This document shows positions 33,461 to 45,013 of a DNA stretch of 64,000 nucleotides, in pieces. Position 1 is the stretch's first letter. Every line of letters begins with the position of its first letter. The stretch covers positions 310,001 to 374,000 of the forward strand of contig QNQO01000836.1 in NCBI GenBank assembly GCA_003290165.1, written 5' to 3'. A program made the position numbers and the translations under genes. The notes under the pieces were generated by a model. The model made no database searches. It was not told the DNA's origin and was given only the letters and a program-made list of their open reading frames with translations. The stretch is from Berberis thunbergii (Eukaryota > Streptophyta > Magnoliopsida > Ranunculales > Berberidaceae).

Positions 33461-34676
33461 CTGCAAAGATCAAATGTCAATCCAGTTCTTCATACCAATG
33501 CGTTCCAATCAAATCAACAAAAACAAATGGTTGACCATGATTCACAAGTAAATCAAATAATCCATCAGGGTTTGCCAAGAAAATATAGTTTCGGATGTAT
33601 GAAAATAAAAGTTATTTTGCTCTTGTATTTTTTAGATCCCTCGCCCCGTCTACCTTCGAGGTAACATTTCAATATGTAAAAGGAAGCTATCACATGTTTT
33701 CAGGGCAGGCTTTGATTAATCCAGCTTCACATGTCATTATACATTGCAAAGATTTCGAAAATTTAAACTGAGGAACTGTGTCTGGGTGTCTGGATGAGAA
33801 GCTACACACTGCATAAACAATTTAAAAATTGCAAAAAATGAGTTGTAACAAAGAACAGAAACTAAAATAGAGTGCTCAGAGCTAGTAAGACTACCAATCA
33901 TCTAATTCCTTGTTCCTTCTGTAAGTTACTGATCCAGTTTGTTTTTAGTTCTTCCATGGAAATCAAACATTTTAATGAATTGCTTACATATACTCTCAAT
34001 AAATCAAGCAATTGGTTGAATATTAAATGGTGCCAGGAATGGTTGGTTCTAAGAGAACACTTGGGTAGATCATATCCATGGTTCGGAATGTGATGGAATT
34101 CATAGCCAGGTAACCAACTTTTCTAGTGATTCCTGCTATCCAACCCAGAAGTAACCAGCCCCTCATTAGAGTACACTTGAAAATGGGCATCTGTACCACC
34201 TATAAACAGAGTTAAGTAATATAAAACAACAACAATAACTGCTTATGTTGGAGTTAAAATGTACGGATGTGGCAAACCATGGAACTAGAAATGGACATAG
34301 ACCTTGAATCCTTTTAAGATCAGACTCAAGTTACATGAACTAGAGGTGGATCACATGCACGTACATAACAATGAAGTGAGAATTGAACTCAAGTTGCTAA
34401 TACTTGGCCAAGATACAATCAAAGGTTTCCCATTATATTTTAGAATGTATTAAATTACATTCATATTCAAGAGCATGGCAACTTTTTTCTCAATTCTGAC
34501 TCTTTTTTTCACTAAAAGGTCATGATATAACATTCAATTTGAGGGATTTCCCTCCTCTTCTTTCCTGTTTTAAATATAATTTGGGAAGGTCTCTGCAACC
34601 CCTGCTTTGCTTGCAAAAAAATTATAATAGATAAATAAATATAAATTCCAGTTCATCCTATTGATGTAATATATAC
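33461..34676. other. Junction between SCD2-like and CNOT9 fragments
   Basis: No exon recognised. It contains one copy of a short retroposon-like 3' end (about 34568-34622) and presumably the breakpoint between the two captured genes. Confidence 0.4.
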
Positions 34677-35987
34677 CTGTTTGCTGTTTCTCAAGCTGCC
34701 TAGCTCTGGCTTCTGCTTCCTCACACCCCTCCTCAGCAAATCGAAGCTGGCCAACATATCATTATTTGAGTCAATTGATATATTAACAAGATTAGTCTAT
34801 AGCTCAAGTATGGCAGGCCGCAGGCACAAGCTGTTGAGTGTTGACACTGTCTGCTGTAGCATGATGCATAAGATTGGATAGTACTGCTAGTCATCAGGTA
34901 AGCAAATCATTGCTGCAGCCAGCATTATCCAATCAAACATCTGACAGTGGTCTACCAGCTTGAGTACCAAGACGTGATCAGCTAAAGCGGTGAAATCATT
35001 AAGCATAGTACATGAAAACTAACAAAGAAATCGCTTAGCCATGTACCTTCTCAAGTATACTTTCATTTTCTTCTTGAAGTATATCAAGCTGCAACAAGGA
35101 TAGAAATAGCTAAGCATGAATGAACTCTAACAATGATATTCACCCTACCTTTCTAATTCCAAGATCAACTACAAAAACTAAGTTATAAAGCAGCATGAAG
35201 AAAATTATGCGTGCTGGTGATATTCCATCATGCAACAGTTACATGCCTTCCAAGCATATCACATACCTCATCCTGGAGAACAGAAGTAGGACGATCGTTG
35301 TTAATTTCCTGCATATTCATATGGCTCAGGTCAATAGATATCCTACTCCTGCATACGCATGAAAAATGTCTAAGAGAAACACAAATGCCTTGATAGTTAA
35401 TAATGCAAGCTGGGAAAAGACACTTTTAAATAATTTATTTAGCTAGATATGCAATCCTTTGCAAGACAGTAAAGGGATATATTTTATTAACTAATGTCCA
35501 CAATTTCAGATCTCACCTTGTATCTTTTCGGTTAGCTTTAGGAGTCTCCTTATGAGTATCCTTAGGAGTCTCTGATGGAAGCACTGTAGGCCTAAATGAT
35601 ATTGGTACACTAGGGGTACCATAGGAACTATCTTCACGGCTAAAGCTGGTCTCCCTGAAGCGACAGAACGGGCGGATTGAACTTGGTCCATGTAGTTTGC
35701 AGCTGGAGCCGATCTCCCTGAAGATGTAGAATGGGCAGACGAAGGTTGTTCAATAGAGTTCACAGCTGAAGCTTCTCGCACTGAAGATCCAGAACGAACA
35801 TATGGAGGTTGTTCCATGCAGTTTGTAGCTGAAGCCAATCGCATTGAAGATACAGTACGGATAGGTGGATGATATTCAATAGAGTTCACAGTTCGGGAAG
35901 GTGCTTGGTGTTCCACAGAGCTCCTAGTTGAAGATGGTCTCCCTGAAGATGTAGGACGACCAGATGGAGGTTCCATAGAGCTACGAC
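34677..35987 (-). pseudogene. Captured fragment of an SCD2-like coiled-coil protein gene (four exons)
   Basis: Exons at 35517-35987, 35267-35308, 35047-35088 and 34677-34746 have AG/GT borders. The first encodes a Ser/Arg/Pro-rich region with repeated SGRPS and SMR/SIE words. The short ones encode PTSVLQDE, LDILQEENESILEK and LRFAEEGCEEAEARARQLEK, a coiled-coil start. The order and wording match my memory of plant SCD2-type coiled-coil proteins (cytokinesis and membrane traffic), but that name is moderate confidence only. The first exon has a frameshift near 35640: the family-like continuation SREDSSYGTPSVPISFRPTV is in another frame. The coiled coil is cut off after the fourth exon. Confidence 0.65.
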
Positions 35988-36841
35988 CTAACTAATAGAA
36001 ACAACTAGAAATTTCAGTAAGCCTGGAACATTAATAAGGCAGCATTCAAATAAATCCTAGATTCAAGCCTTCTGAATCTTAAGCACCCACTGATCAAAAT
36101 TGATAAAAATAAAAAAAGAGAGAGAGAAAAATATGGCAACGAGTTTAACAGGTGGTTTGGTTTATGGAAAAGCTTAGGTGATTCGCCCATATACAAAAGG
36201 AGCCGGTTAGTTTTACTTTTTCCATAAAAGCATCAACCAGTGAGGCAACTAAATTCGACTTCAACGATGGCAGAGGACATTTTTATTTTTCCTTCTCTGT
36301 AGATATTTAACATTTATCAAAGATAATGAACTCTTCATGTTTCCAACAATGTTCTTCCATGTAAAGGAGATAACAGAATGCAGGGAAAAATAAATAAAAA
36401 TCTGGAGTAGATCTTCAGACTATATTTTTTTCGTATTTAAATTCATGTTCACTATAACTGCCGCAGTGCACCACAAAAATACACTCTACTCCTTTTAGAA
36501 TTCTGGGTTTCCGTTCTAATTGCATTAAACCGTTTTGTTCTCGTAATTTATACTATTACATGAACCAACGATTTTATACAAAGATCTTATTGTGTTCGAG
36601 TTTGGGAATTACTAACATAAAGCATGACAAACAAATACATGCCCACAGTTATCAAACATTTATTGTATCGTATATCGAAACCTAAATTTATGATACATGT
36701 ATTGAATTGTTTCGTGTACCGTAAGATTCATTGTAGAAAACAATATAGAGATAATATACATTACACATTTAAGCATATAAAAGACATAAATAAGATTTAT
36801 CCAAGCTAGGAGGTCCCAAAAACACTTCCATTGTAACATAT

Positions 36842-37150
36842 CACTACACCAAATTGGCATTTTTGTAACAACTCTAAAAACAGTATCACTTTTGAGATGT
36901 TACAGTTCACCAAACAATTTCAAATCAAAACTAAATTTAGTTAAAAAATGAAAAACAGTAACAAAAAAAAAATGATACTATAAGTTGGATCACCATGAAT
37001 AGTATCACTTTTATAATCATACTCTTCATGGTGATACTATTATTGTATCATTTTGTTTGTGAAAATGTGTAAAGTTGTTAAGTGAATTGTTACACTTCAA
37101 AAGTGATACTGTTTTAGGGGATGTTACAAAAATGCCAATATGGTGTAGTG
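36842..37150. mobile_element. CACTA MITE, 309 bp
   Basis: The ends CACTACACCAAATTGGCATT and, reverse-complemented, CACTACACCATATTGGCATT pair almost perfectly. It is flanked by TAT (36839-36841 and 37151-37153), a 3-bp TSD. The whole element is close to palindromic, with GTATCAC/GTGATAC repeats around the centre. Its TIR is close to that of the host Pack-CACTA, so the same transposase may mobilise both. Confidence 0.88.
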
Positions 37151-37153
37151 TAT

Positions 37154-38399
37154 ATTTGCACTGGTGAATTCTTGAGCGATTGTAAGCTTCATCATCCTTT
37201 ATTTTTATTATTAATATAAGTTTTGGAGATTCTCAAAACCCCTGCTCGCTTTCCAAACAAAAAAAACATATTTGCAAGCTATTGGTTATCATCTATCCAT
37301 TTATTCGTGTCACGTGTACAAGGACGGTAGATCCCTATATCAACTTATATTTGAATATCTTAGATTAATGTATGTATCGTATCAAATTTATTACTAGGCC
37401 GTCCATCCCAGGAAAAATACAGAACATAACAGTAATATTTAAGATTTTTTTCTCGAGGTAAAACAATTTCGCAATCACTAACTTGGGTCATCTCTTTTTG
37501 GTCCAAAATGAATTTCATTCTCCTTATTGGTTCTTACAAATTCGACAATAAAGTCATACAAACTAATAAAAAAAATCTTTTTTTTAATTACCTACCTTCT
37601 CCTTGACTGCTTGATCCAAGTTTCACCAGTACATATTCCCTGTCAAGATCAAATTTTAAGAAAGTCAAAATCAATTCATTCTTTTACACATAAAACTGTG
37701 AAATCAATCCAACATCAACACTGATAGGGAAGATCAACACTGAAATGGACTCAAGAGAACCCCATTTCAGAGCCACCACAGAATTACATGGGAATTTTTG
37801 TGATGAAGTGGTAAACATGAGATTAATTTCAAAACAATATGCAAATTACAATAAAGAAATACAAATCAAGTAAAATCGATTAAAGCAATTTACAAACCCT
37901 AAACTAAGTCGCTCAGATGCTCTGACACCTCAATCGATTGAATGTATCGATTGCAACAACTGGGTTGATTGAATTCACTGAATCTAAGTGAAGAAGCTCA
38001 ATCAATTGGGTTTGTAAACGAGAGAGTAGCGTTGGTTCTTGAACCCTAACCGTTGCACCCCAAAACCCAAAACCCACTTTTTTGATAAGCTTAAAATAAA
38101 GAAACAATCGAGCCAAAGAAAAAAAAACCTGCCCAACCTAAATGGAGCGATTCTTTGCTTTCCTTCCCTGCTCCTCACCCTGATTAGAAATGAAAATGGA
38201 GAGATTCTTTGATTTCCTTCCCTGCTCCTCACTCCCTCTCTCTCACTTTTCTTCCCTGCTCCTCACTCTCCTCTGCTTTCCTTCCCTAAAATGAAAATGG
38301 AAGGAGGCAAGACTGTCATTTTTCTTTCGCTAGACCGCAAATTTTTTTCGCAAGACCGCCAATTTTCTTTCACAATGACGCCAAAGCAACAAGTGCATT
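37154..38399. other. Right interior of the Pack-CACTA
   Basis: No exon recognised. The stretch lies upstream of the captured minus-strand fragments, so it is where a promoter for a chimeric transcript would be. TTCCTTCCCTGCTCCTCAC recurs three times at about 38157-38265. Minus-strand frames at 37913-38232 look like repeat translation rather than protein. Confidence 0.4.
38157..38290. repeat. Short pyrimidine-rich tandem repeats
   Basis: Three or four copies of CTTCCCTGCTCCTCAC with variable CTCTC spacers, just inside the right subterminal region of the Pack-CACTA. Confidence 0.65.
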
Positions 38400-38866
38400 T
38401 TCTTTTTATAGCCACGGTTTTGGGTCGTGGTAAATAAACTAACGATTTTGAGCCGTGGCCATCTCCGTGTAGCTAATCAAGCCTTTTGGTGTAGTGAATG
38501 TAGGCCTTTTCAACTCTTTCTCTTAATGGGGCATTAAAAAAATGAGAAAGTGAGAGTTAAGAGAAAAGGTGGGGACGTGGGGTGATGGGGCAAGAATTTA
38601 AATAAGGGTGGGTTGGTGGGGGATTAAACAAGACAGAAAAAGGGTTAGGGGGATTAAAAACAAGAGAAAGGGAAGGCTTCGATTCGGTTCATTTGTTTCG
38701 GATGTGTGAAAAACAAAAACCGAAATTGAACCGAGCCAACTTGATTCGGTTTCTAATGTTCGGTTTCAGTTTTTCTCGATTCGGGCTTTTTCAATTATAT
38801 TTTGATTCGATTCGACTGGTTCGGTCATTTTCACGAACCAATTAACACCCTAACTGCAATGTTCTT

Positions 38867-39986
38867 GAATAAGGCTTTGGGTGGCATTGCATCCACGTGT
38901 TCAGGGAGACTAATTCAGTGGCGGACGCTTTGGCAAGATTGGCTCAAGTGGAGAATATGTCTTGAACTTATTCGTGGGGATCGCTCCCTAAACGAATAAA
39001 GTCCTTAATTATTCTTGACAAGAATAAGACGGCATATCTTAGACTTCCGGAGGTTATATGAGTGTGCTTATCTCTGGTACAATTCGTTTATGGCAGTCTG
39101 AGGGTTGCCGAAAACTATTCGGCGAGAGTGCTACAACTTTGGTGAGGAATTGGTGGAGCATTTATCTGGACCAACAGGGGACAAACTATGTTTCAGACTG
39201 GACAGAGTGCAGCTCTTTGTCTTCAGCTCAATGCAGAGATACGGGTCATACAGAGTGGTCGCTGGGGAAGGTACGCCTGTGGTCGCTGAATTAGGTGCAG
39301 TTTCTTGATAGTTTGATTGGTCCGAAACCTGGACAGAGTATGCTGTTTTAGGGGACCTGCGTTGCACTAAACAGGGGTGCGGTCTGGATGGATAGCGAGC
39401 ATGTTTTTGCAAAATTTGCTGCTGCTCGGGCAGTTGTCAGTTGTGATAATTTACTGTTGTCTTATGAGTCAGCAGAATATGCGCGCGTGCTGTTTCGAAT
39501 AATGTTGCAATGGTGTTGTCCTATTTTTGCAGGAATTGGATTGCAATGTACAAAGTTGGTTGTGGTTTTTGGCAAGTTGTAATTTTATTGCAAGTTGTTT
39601 CCTACAAGTTGGTTTTTGTAGGTGGCAAGCTTGGTTATTATGAAATTGCAAGTTTTTGGAGGGTGCTACAATGATCAAGTGGCAAGCAGAATTTTGAGTA
39701 AAAGTAGTGAAACTGGAAAATATATGCAAGGTTTCTTGGAGATTTCAGATTCCTGTTTTAAGGGCATTTTCTGGCGTCTCTGACCTTCGGTAAGATCTTC
39801 TAAGGTTTATATTTTGTTTTAGGCAGGATTTGTTCAGTTTTCTTTTGTTTTGCATGGGCTAGTACTATTGGTTTTTCTTACTCGGGTAAAGTCGTAATGT
39901 ACCCCCTAAATGTGTAAAATTTTTTTTGGTATAATAAAGGTTTGGCATCCCATAGTTGCCCCTCCCCTCTGGAGGTTTAAAAAAAA
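38867..39986 (+). mobile_element. LINE-2: 5'-truncated LINE with RNase H remnant
   Basis: A 1.1-kb LINE 3' end flanked by a perfect 15-bp TSD, AACTGCAATGTTCTT (38852-38866 and 39987-40001). It begins inside the RNase H domain: about 38885-38960 encodes CIHVFRETNSVADALARLAQ, interrupted by frameshift, then a stop. A long 3' untranslated part follows, ending in the shared LINE tail module (about 39885-39978) and a 10-A tract. The 5' TSD overlaps the TSD of the hAT-type element, so it landed exactly at that element's edge. It is too short to encode anything. Confidence 0.9.
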
Positions 39987-41939
39987 AACTGCAATGTTCT
40001 TCCTTGGGAAAAACATATTGTTCATAACCAGTTGTATCATTCAAAACATAGTATTGGGCCTAATCAAGTTGTTGCTAATACTTTCATGGCGGCTCCTCAA
40101 GCCGCCAATGAAAGGGAGAACATGGCTGGGGGTGGAGGCTCCTCTGTTGTTGATGGCAAGCCTCCTCGAAGTTTCCTTCAAGCATTGGGAGTAGTTAAGC
40201 ACGGTGTGACTGTAACAGAACCAATGAAAGGCAACCATTTTCGCAAAGATGGAAGTCAAGCATTATCTATGAATATCTCGGAAGCAAAGAGATGTGAAAG
40301 GTACGTTGAATCATATGTTATTGTGCTTAAGTTCTCTAGTTATAGGCCTTCTCTTGAGGCTATTCGTGAATCCATCCATAGAACATGGGGTGTTATGGGG
40401 GAGTTTACCATGGGTTTGTTAGATCAGAGACATGTTCATGTCAAATTTCAGTCAGAAGATGAAGTGAATAAGGCTTTGTCGCGGGATTCTTTTATGATCC
40501 GTGGTGTGAGATTCAAAGCATTCCATTGGCATCAAGGATTTAATCTTAAGGAAGATCCGGTGCTTGCACCATTGTGGGTGGATCTTCCTAACTTTCCTTT
40601 GCAATCACTACAAGAAATTGGCAAGTTAGTGGCGGTTATTTAGCGACGTGTTGAAAAAACCGTCGCCAAATACTTTATGCAACGACGGTTGTTCAACCGT
40701 CGTAGAATAATATTATTTAACGACGGTTATAGTTAATGGCGATGGGTTTAACTGTCGTTATAAATAAAAATAGATTTTTTTACCTAATCGTCCCTTAAAA
40801 CCCTATCCCTTATTTTCTCGATCTCCACTCTCCATCGTCCTCTTCCCCCTAACTCGTCCACCACTCACCACCAGCACTATCACCACTTCCCACCAATGTT
40901 TGCTTCCATCTTTTCTTCTTCCTTCCTCTCTCCCTCTCTCTCTTTACTCTATTAAGAAAATAAATCAACAAAAAAGGGTAAAGTTGCGCAAAAGAATAGA
41001 TACTCGACCGAGTTTTTAGTGATTTTGAACAACAAACCATCAAATTGTTGATTGTTTCTTCTCGTTCATGCTCAATTGGAAGGCAGGGATTCTTGTTTCT
41101 CCTCATTTTACAGAGATTTTGTGTTCTTCGAATTTTAGGTTTTGGTGTTTCTTTGTCGAATTCGCTCGGTGTGAGAGATGCAATTAAGGTTTGATAGATG
41201 TGATGAGTTTCTCCTCCATCTCTGTGAATGTTGACTCCTTCTCTTTCATTTCGATTATTGTTGTTGTTTGTATTGTTCATCAATTTGAGTTTGAATGTTT
41301 ACAAAGGAAGATTTTTCGATTCTTGATGTGGATTTCGATTATTTGTACTGGGAAAATTGTTCATCTCCACCACCTCCATTATCACCATCACCGCCTCCCT
41401 CATCGATTGCAACCCTTGCTACACCTTATTGAACGATCGATTGGTCCCTCAACACAATCGAGCGATTGAACAATCCTTCTTCTTCAGGTGAGTTCTTCAT
41501 TTCTTCATCAGCTCATTCTTCTTATAGATTCATTATAGCTTCATCTTCAAAGTCTATGACAATGGAAGCATATTAACAGGTTAGGTCTTTATTACATATT
41601 ACATTTTTGTAAAAATTGTCAAATTTCATATTCTATTGAGTTGTTCTGAAGTTTGCTTTGTTTTTTTTGTATATCTTATCAGTCTTATTAACTTCTTTGT
41701 TTTATGCACTGAAAATATTTCATCATTTTGGTTTTGCTTGATGCAAAAAAATTACATTAGTTTCTCACTTCCCATGGTTGTATCATGATGTTTATATGGA
41801 TTATCTTAATCAAGTTCAACAGTCCAACAACTTGTTCAATGAGGTGTTCTTCAACATTCGACAGTGTGTTTACTAGGTGTACTTGTTGGTGATTAGTGTA
41901 CCCTGGAGGACGAGTCTTAATTGTTTATTTTTCAAGCAG

Positions 41940-42106
41940 ACATGAAAGACGATGCGATCTTAAATGAAGATGGAATCAAAAGCACAAATAGCGAGATTGA
42001 AAGCACAAAATCACTTAGACTTGATCTAGCTACTATAAGAATTGCTACAAAGGATTTTTCTTATGCATATAAATTTGGGGAAGGAGGTTTCGGTTCTGAT
42101 TACAAG
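41940..42106 (+). pseudogene. Captured exon of a cysteine-rich-type receptor-like kinase (CRK)
   Basis: One exon with a CAG acceptor and a GTAATA donor. It encodes SLRLDLATIRIATKDFS and KFGEGGFGSDYK, the juxtamembrane-to-glycine-loop segment of CRK/DUF26-type receptor-like kinases. The usual VYK after the glycine loop reads DYK. Signal peptide, extracellular domain, transmembrane segment and the rest of the kinase are absent, so it is only an exon relic. Confidence 0.82.
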
Positions 42107-43880
42107 GTAATAAATAAATTGTTTTAGTACCTTGAGAATTCAGATAATTCCTTCATCAATATTGTGCAGTTTAAGAATTTTTGGCACTTATAACTATCAT
42201 GAATACTTTTTTTTTCCTGAAGAGCAGAGGAAGTTAATAAAGGCCCACAAACTTTCATTTTAAATAAATCAAATAAAGGAGCTTATTACAACCACTCATA
42301 AACAATTGCGTCCACATTAATAAAACTATTTTCTTTAAGTCATCAACAAATGAGCTGAACTCATTAATAAGTTTCCTGTAAAATGGCTTCCCAAAAGGCC
42401 AGCTGCTCTCTTTGTTTCTTTGTACTAGATAAAACAAACTACCCTTTTGCAGCTTACATTGTCTTTGTCTTTGGTTGGTGGAGGAGTTCCATAAGATGCA
42501 CTTGGGCGGACTGAGCTGTGGTCGTGCTATTAATCCCAGCTGCAGTACCATTGCTCATGCTGGGGGGATGGGGGGTCTTTAGCTGGCTGTTTTGGGTGGT
42601 CATCTCTCGGGGTTATTTAGTTTCAGCTTTATGATATGTTTTGTTTTTTGCTACTTGTGATGGTAATCTCTCATGGGGTCTCCTGTGGTGCGAGCAGGTT
42701 GTTGTTGGTCCTTTAGCTAAGGAAATGAGAAGGGAGAAACTAGAAGAGAGAAACAAAGAGATTAGCTGCCTAGGAAGAAGGGACCAGAGGGATAGGGAAA
42801 AAACAAAAAAATGGAGATAAATAAAACGAAAAAGGATGATATACCTGCTGTAGACGAATATGAAGAAGAGAGGGGGAAACAGTTCAAATGTGGATTGAAA
42901 AATGAGGAAGAGAAGGGCTGTGGGAAGCAGTTTAGGGGGGTCGGGTTTGTTGAATAATTGGGGCATCAATTCAATGAATGGATGGAGAAATCAGTTGCAG
43001 ATATGGATGTAAGCTGCAAAAGGGTGTTTGTGAATTAGAAAGGAGGGTGATCCGGGATTTTTTTACTAGATAAAACAAACTAAGTTGTAGAAAACTTTCT
43101 TTGGTTGCGTCATACCCTTGTTACTGGAATCGAAAGACAATGCCAAATTCAAATGCCGTCTAGAATGCCACATTTTTGCATTAAAAAAGAAGAAGAAAGA
43201 ACTGCTATAATGTATTTGAGAAAACTTGTGAAAGCGCCCATACCTAGAGAATTTTCAAGATTTCTTGATAGCTTATAGTTGGACATCCTATGGTGCATGC
43301 AACTCCAACACGTTATAAGCTAGCATGAATTTATTATGTGAAAGAGAGTGTTACAACTCTTGCAGTTAATAGTTCAATGTTTTCATTTGGAAATGACGAT
43401 GCATGAATAATGTTAGACTTCTGACCTTTTAGAATTGTAGATTTCTTTAAAGCCAGTCATCCCCAGAAGTTGCTTCCAAGCTTACCTTAAAAACATATGT
43501 TACAGAGAACACATATTTAGACTTTGTGTAGTTACTTCATACTGTTCTCTCTTTGGTTAAATCCTTGTTCAGATTTCCTGTTAGGTTAGTACTTATTGAG
43601 ACTCATGCAGGTTAACCTTGAGTAATGCTGCATTAGTTCATTATTTGGATTTTAAGTCTGAAAAGTCTTTACTTGAAACTATTAGGATGACAATGCTGGA
43701 GTTCAGACCTTTTTAAAAAAGGTGACACCCTGCTATGCTTTTGCATAGGAAGGTATTCAAGATGAGAATGCAAAATAGTCATGTATTTTTAGTTTGTTTG
43801 GATGCCTAGGCAAAAGAGGTATTGCAGGAAATTAAGTTGTCAATCCACTGTTATCCTTTATAACCTTTACAAATATTTCT
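42107..43880. other. Pack-CACTA 2 interior, nothing recognised
   Basis: Joins the kinase exon to the PDI fragment. Short frames on both strands, including 42613-42969 minus, show no family signature. It may be captured intron DNA. Confidence 0.4.
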
Positions 43881-43886
43881 CTCTAA

Positions 43887-44596
43887 GTGTGGGCATTGCA
43901 AAAAACTGGCTCCTGTAAGTGTCTTGGATTGTTTATAGCTAAGGGGATCTTGTGTCCAATTAAGTTACAAGTGCTCTTATACATATTGAAAGCTTTCATT
44001 GTGTTATTCCATCTTGTAGGATTATGAAAAGCTCGCCACAGCCTATAAAATGGAAGAGGATGTTGTAATTGCTAAACTGAATGCTGAAAAACACAAGGAC
44101 CTGGCTGACAGGTGAGTTTAAATAAACTTGAAGTTTTATTTCAACGGAAAAGTTCTAGTAACTCTCAAAAAGCAGAAAAAATTGCTTCATGTGTTGGTAA
44201 CTTGCAGGTATGATATCAGTGGTTATCCTATGGTGAAATTCTTTCCTAAGCACAATAAAGATGGTGAAGACTATGATGGTGAATTAGATTTGGAGGACTT
44301 CATATTATTCATCAACGAACATTGTGTACCGGACGTGATCCAAATGGAAAACTTACTTCTAATGTGAGTATCAGATAGCTTTTCATCAATACTAATTACG
44401 CAGAGCGCTACCACCAGCACTAATACGAACCTGTTGAATTTGTTACTATTTGATCTTTCTGGTTGTTATAGGCTGGTATAGTTGAAAGTCTGCATCTCTT
44501 GGTGAAGGACTTTGTCAGTGGTAGCATTGATGAAAAGAAAGAAATTTTATCTCAAATACAAGAGGAAGCCGAGGATTTGGAAGGACCTGCTGAAAG
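43887..44596 (+). pseudogene. Captured fragment of a PDI-like gene (PDIL2-1 type), four exon pieces
   Basis: Pieces at about 43887-43914, 44020-44111, 44208-44375 and 44472-44596 have AG/GT borders and kept introns. They encode CGHCKKLAP (second thioredoxin active site), [40 protein letters not shown] and AGIVESLHLLVKDFVSGSID, matching the second thioredoxin domain and D-domain start of plant PDIL2-1/ERp38-type ER oxidoreductases. The residues before CGHC are missing. A one-base frameshift after INEHC breaks the third piece: the expected [11 protein letters not shown] is in another frame. Most of the first thioredoxin domain, the signal peptide and the C-terminus are absent. Confidence 0.88.
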
Positions 44597-44981
44597 GTAA
44601 TATATTATGTACTGGTTTGATCCCTTACGGTAACACAATATTGTTCAAATAACAATTTCACCAGAAATTAATGTATAACTTTGTCCCTCTTTTCATCCAA
44701 AAATACGAACTTTTGTGTGCAAAATGCTGATCAAATAGTATCCTTATCATTTTCTTATTATGACCTTTTGTAGGAAAGCCTTTTGTTTTTTGACTGAATG
44801 GAGATTTCTTATTATGAACTTGTTATTTTGATGTTGTTTCATTTCAGTTTAGCTGTTATCATCTTTGTTGGCTCCCTTTTGTTTGGATTTCTAATTCATA
44901 TTTGGGTGTATGGTGTCAAAAAAAATTATATATTTTTATTATTATTTATGGGTGTATCAATTTATTTTCTAGCAATTCAGG

Positions 44982-45013
<32 letters not shown>

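Larger units (their letters stand above)
19297..38496. mobile_element. Pack-CACTA element carrying five host gene fragments
   Basis: The left terminus is CATTACACCAAAA and the right, reverse-complemented, CACTACACCAAAA: a 13-bp CACTA (EnSpm) TIR with one mismatch. Both sides are flanked by AAT (19294-19296 and 38497-38499), the 3-bp TSD typical of CACTA. Subterminal repeats containing CCACGG/CCGTGG and GTAAGCCGTTGCAA occur at about 19313-19590 on the left and 38400-38470 on the right. The interior has no recognisable transposase but holds exon-intron pieces of SWIB, SnRK2, RIF1, CNOT9 and SCD2-like genes, all on the minus strand, plus a foldback hairpin, a 309-bp MITE and a later 7.1-kb LINE. 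Without the LINE it is about 12.1 kb. Capture of several genes within CACTA ends is known as Pack-CACTA or transduplication. Confidence 0.85.
18398..38852. mobile_element. hAT-type element split by the 19.2-kb CACTA insertion
   Basis: The left part (18398-19296) begins TAGGGGTGTTAATCGG and the right part (38500-38852) ends ATTAACACCCTA, forming matched TIRs. Both ends are flanked by the identical 8-bp TSD ACTGCAAT (18390-18397 and 38853-38860). Subterminal regions on both sides are full of GGTTCGGTT/AACCGAACC words. Removing the CACTA insertion leaves about 1.25 kb with no transposase frame. TSD length and TIR support hAT. The element is older than the CACTA inside it. Confidence 0.8.

Noticed and set aside
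41193..41469. 92-residue plus-strand frame in Pack-CACTA 2
   Set aside because: Low-complexity His/Leu-rich translation with no family signature. It may be captured 5' UTR.
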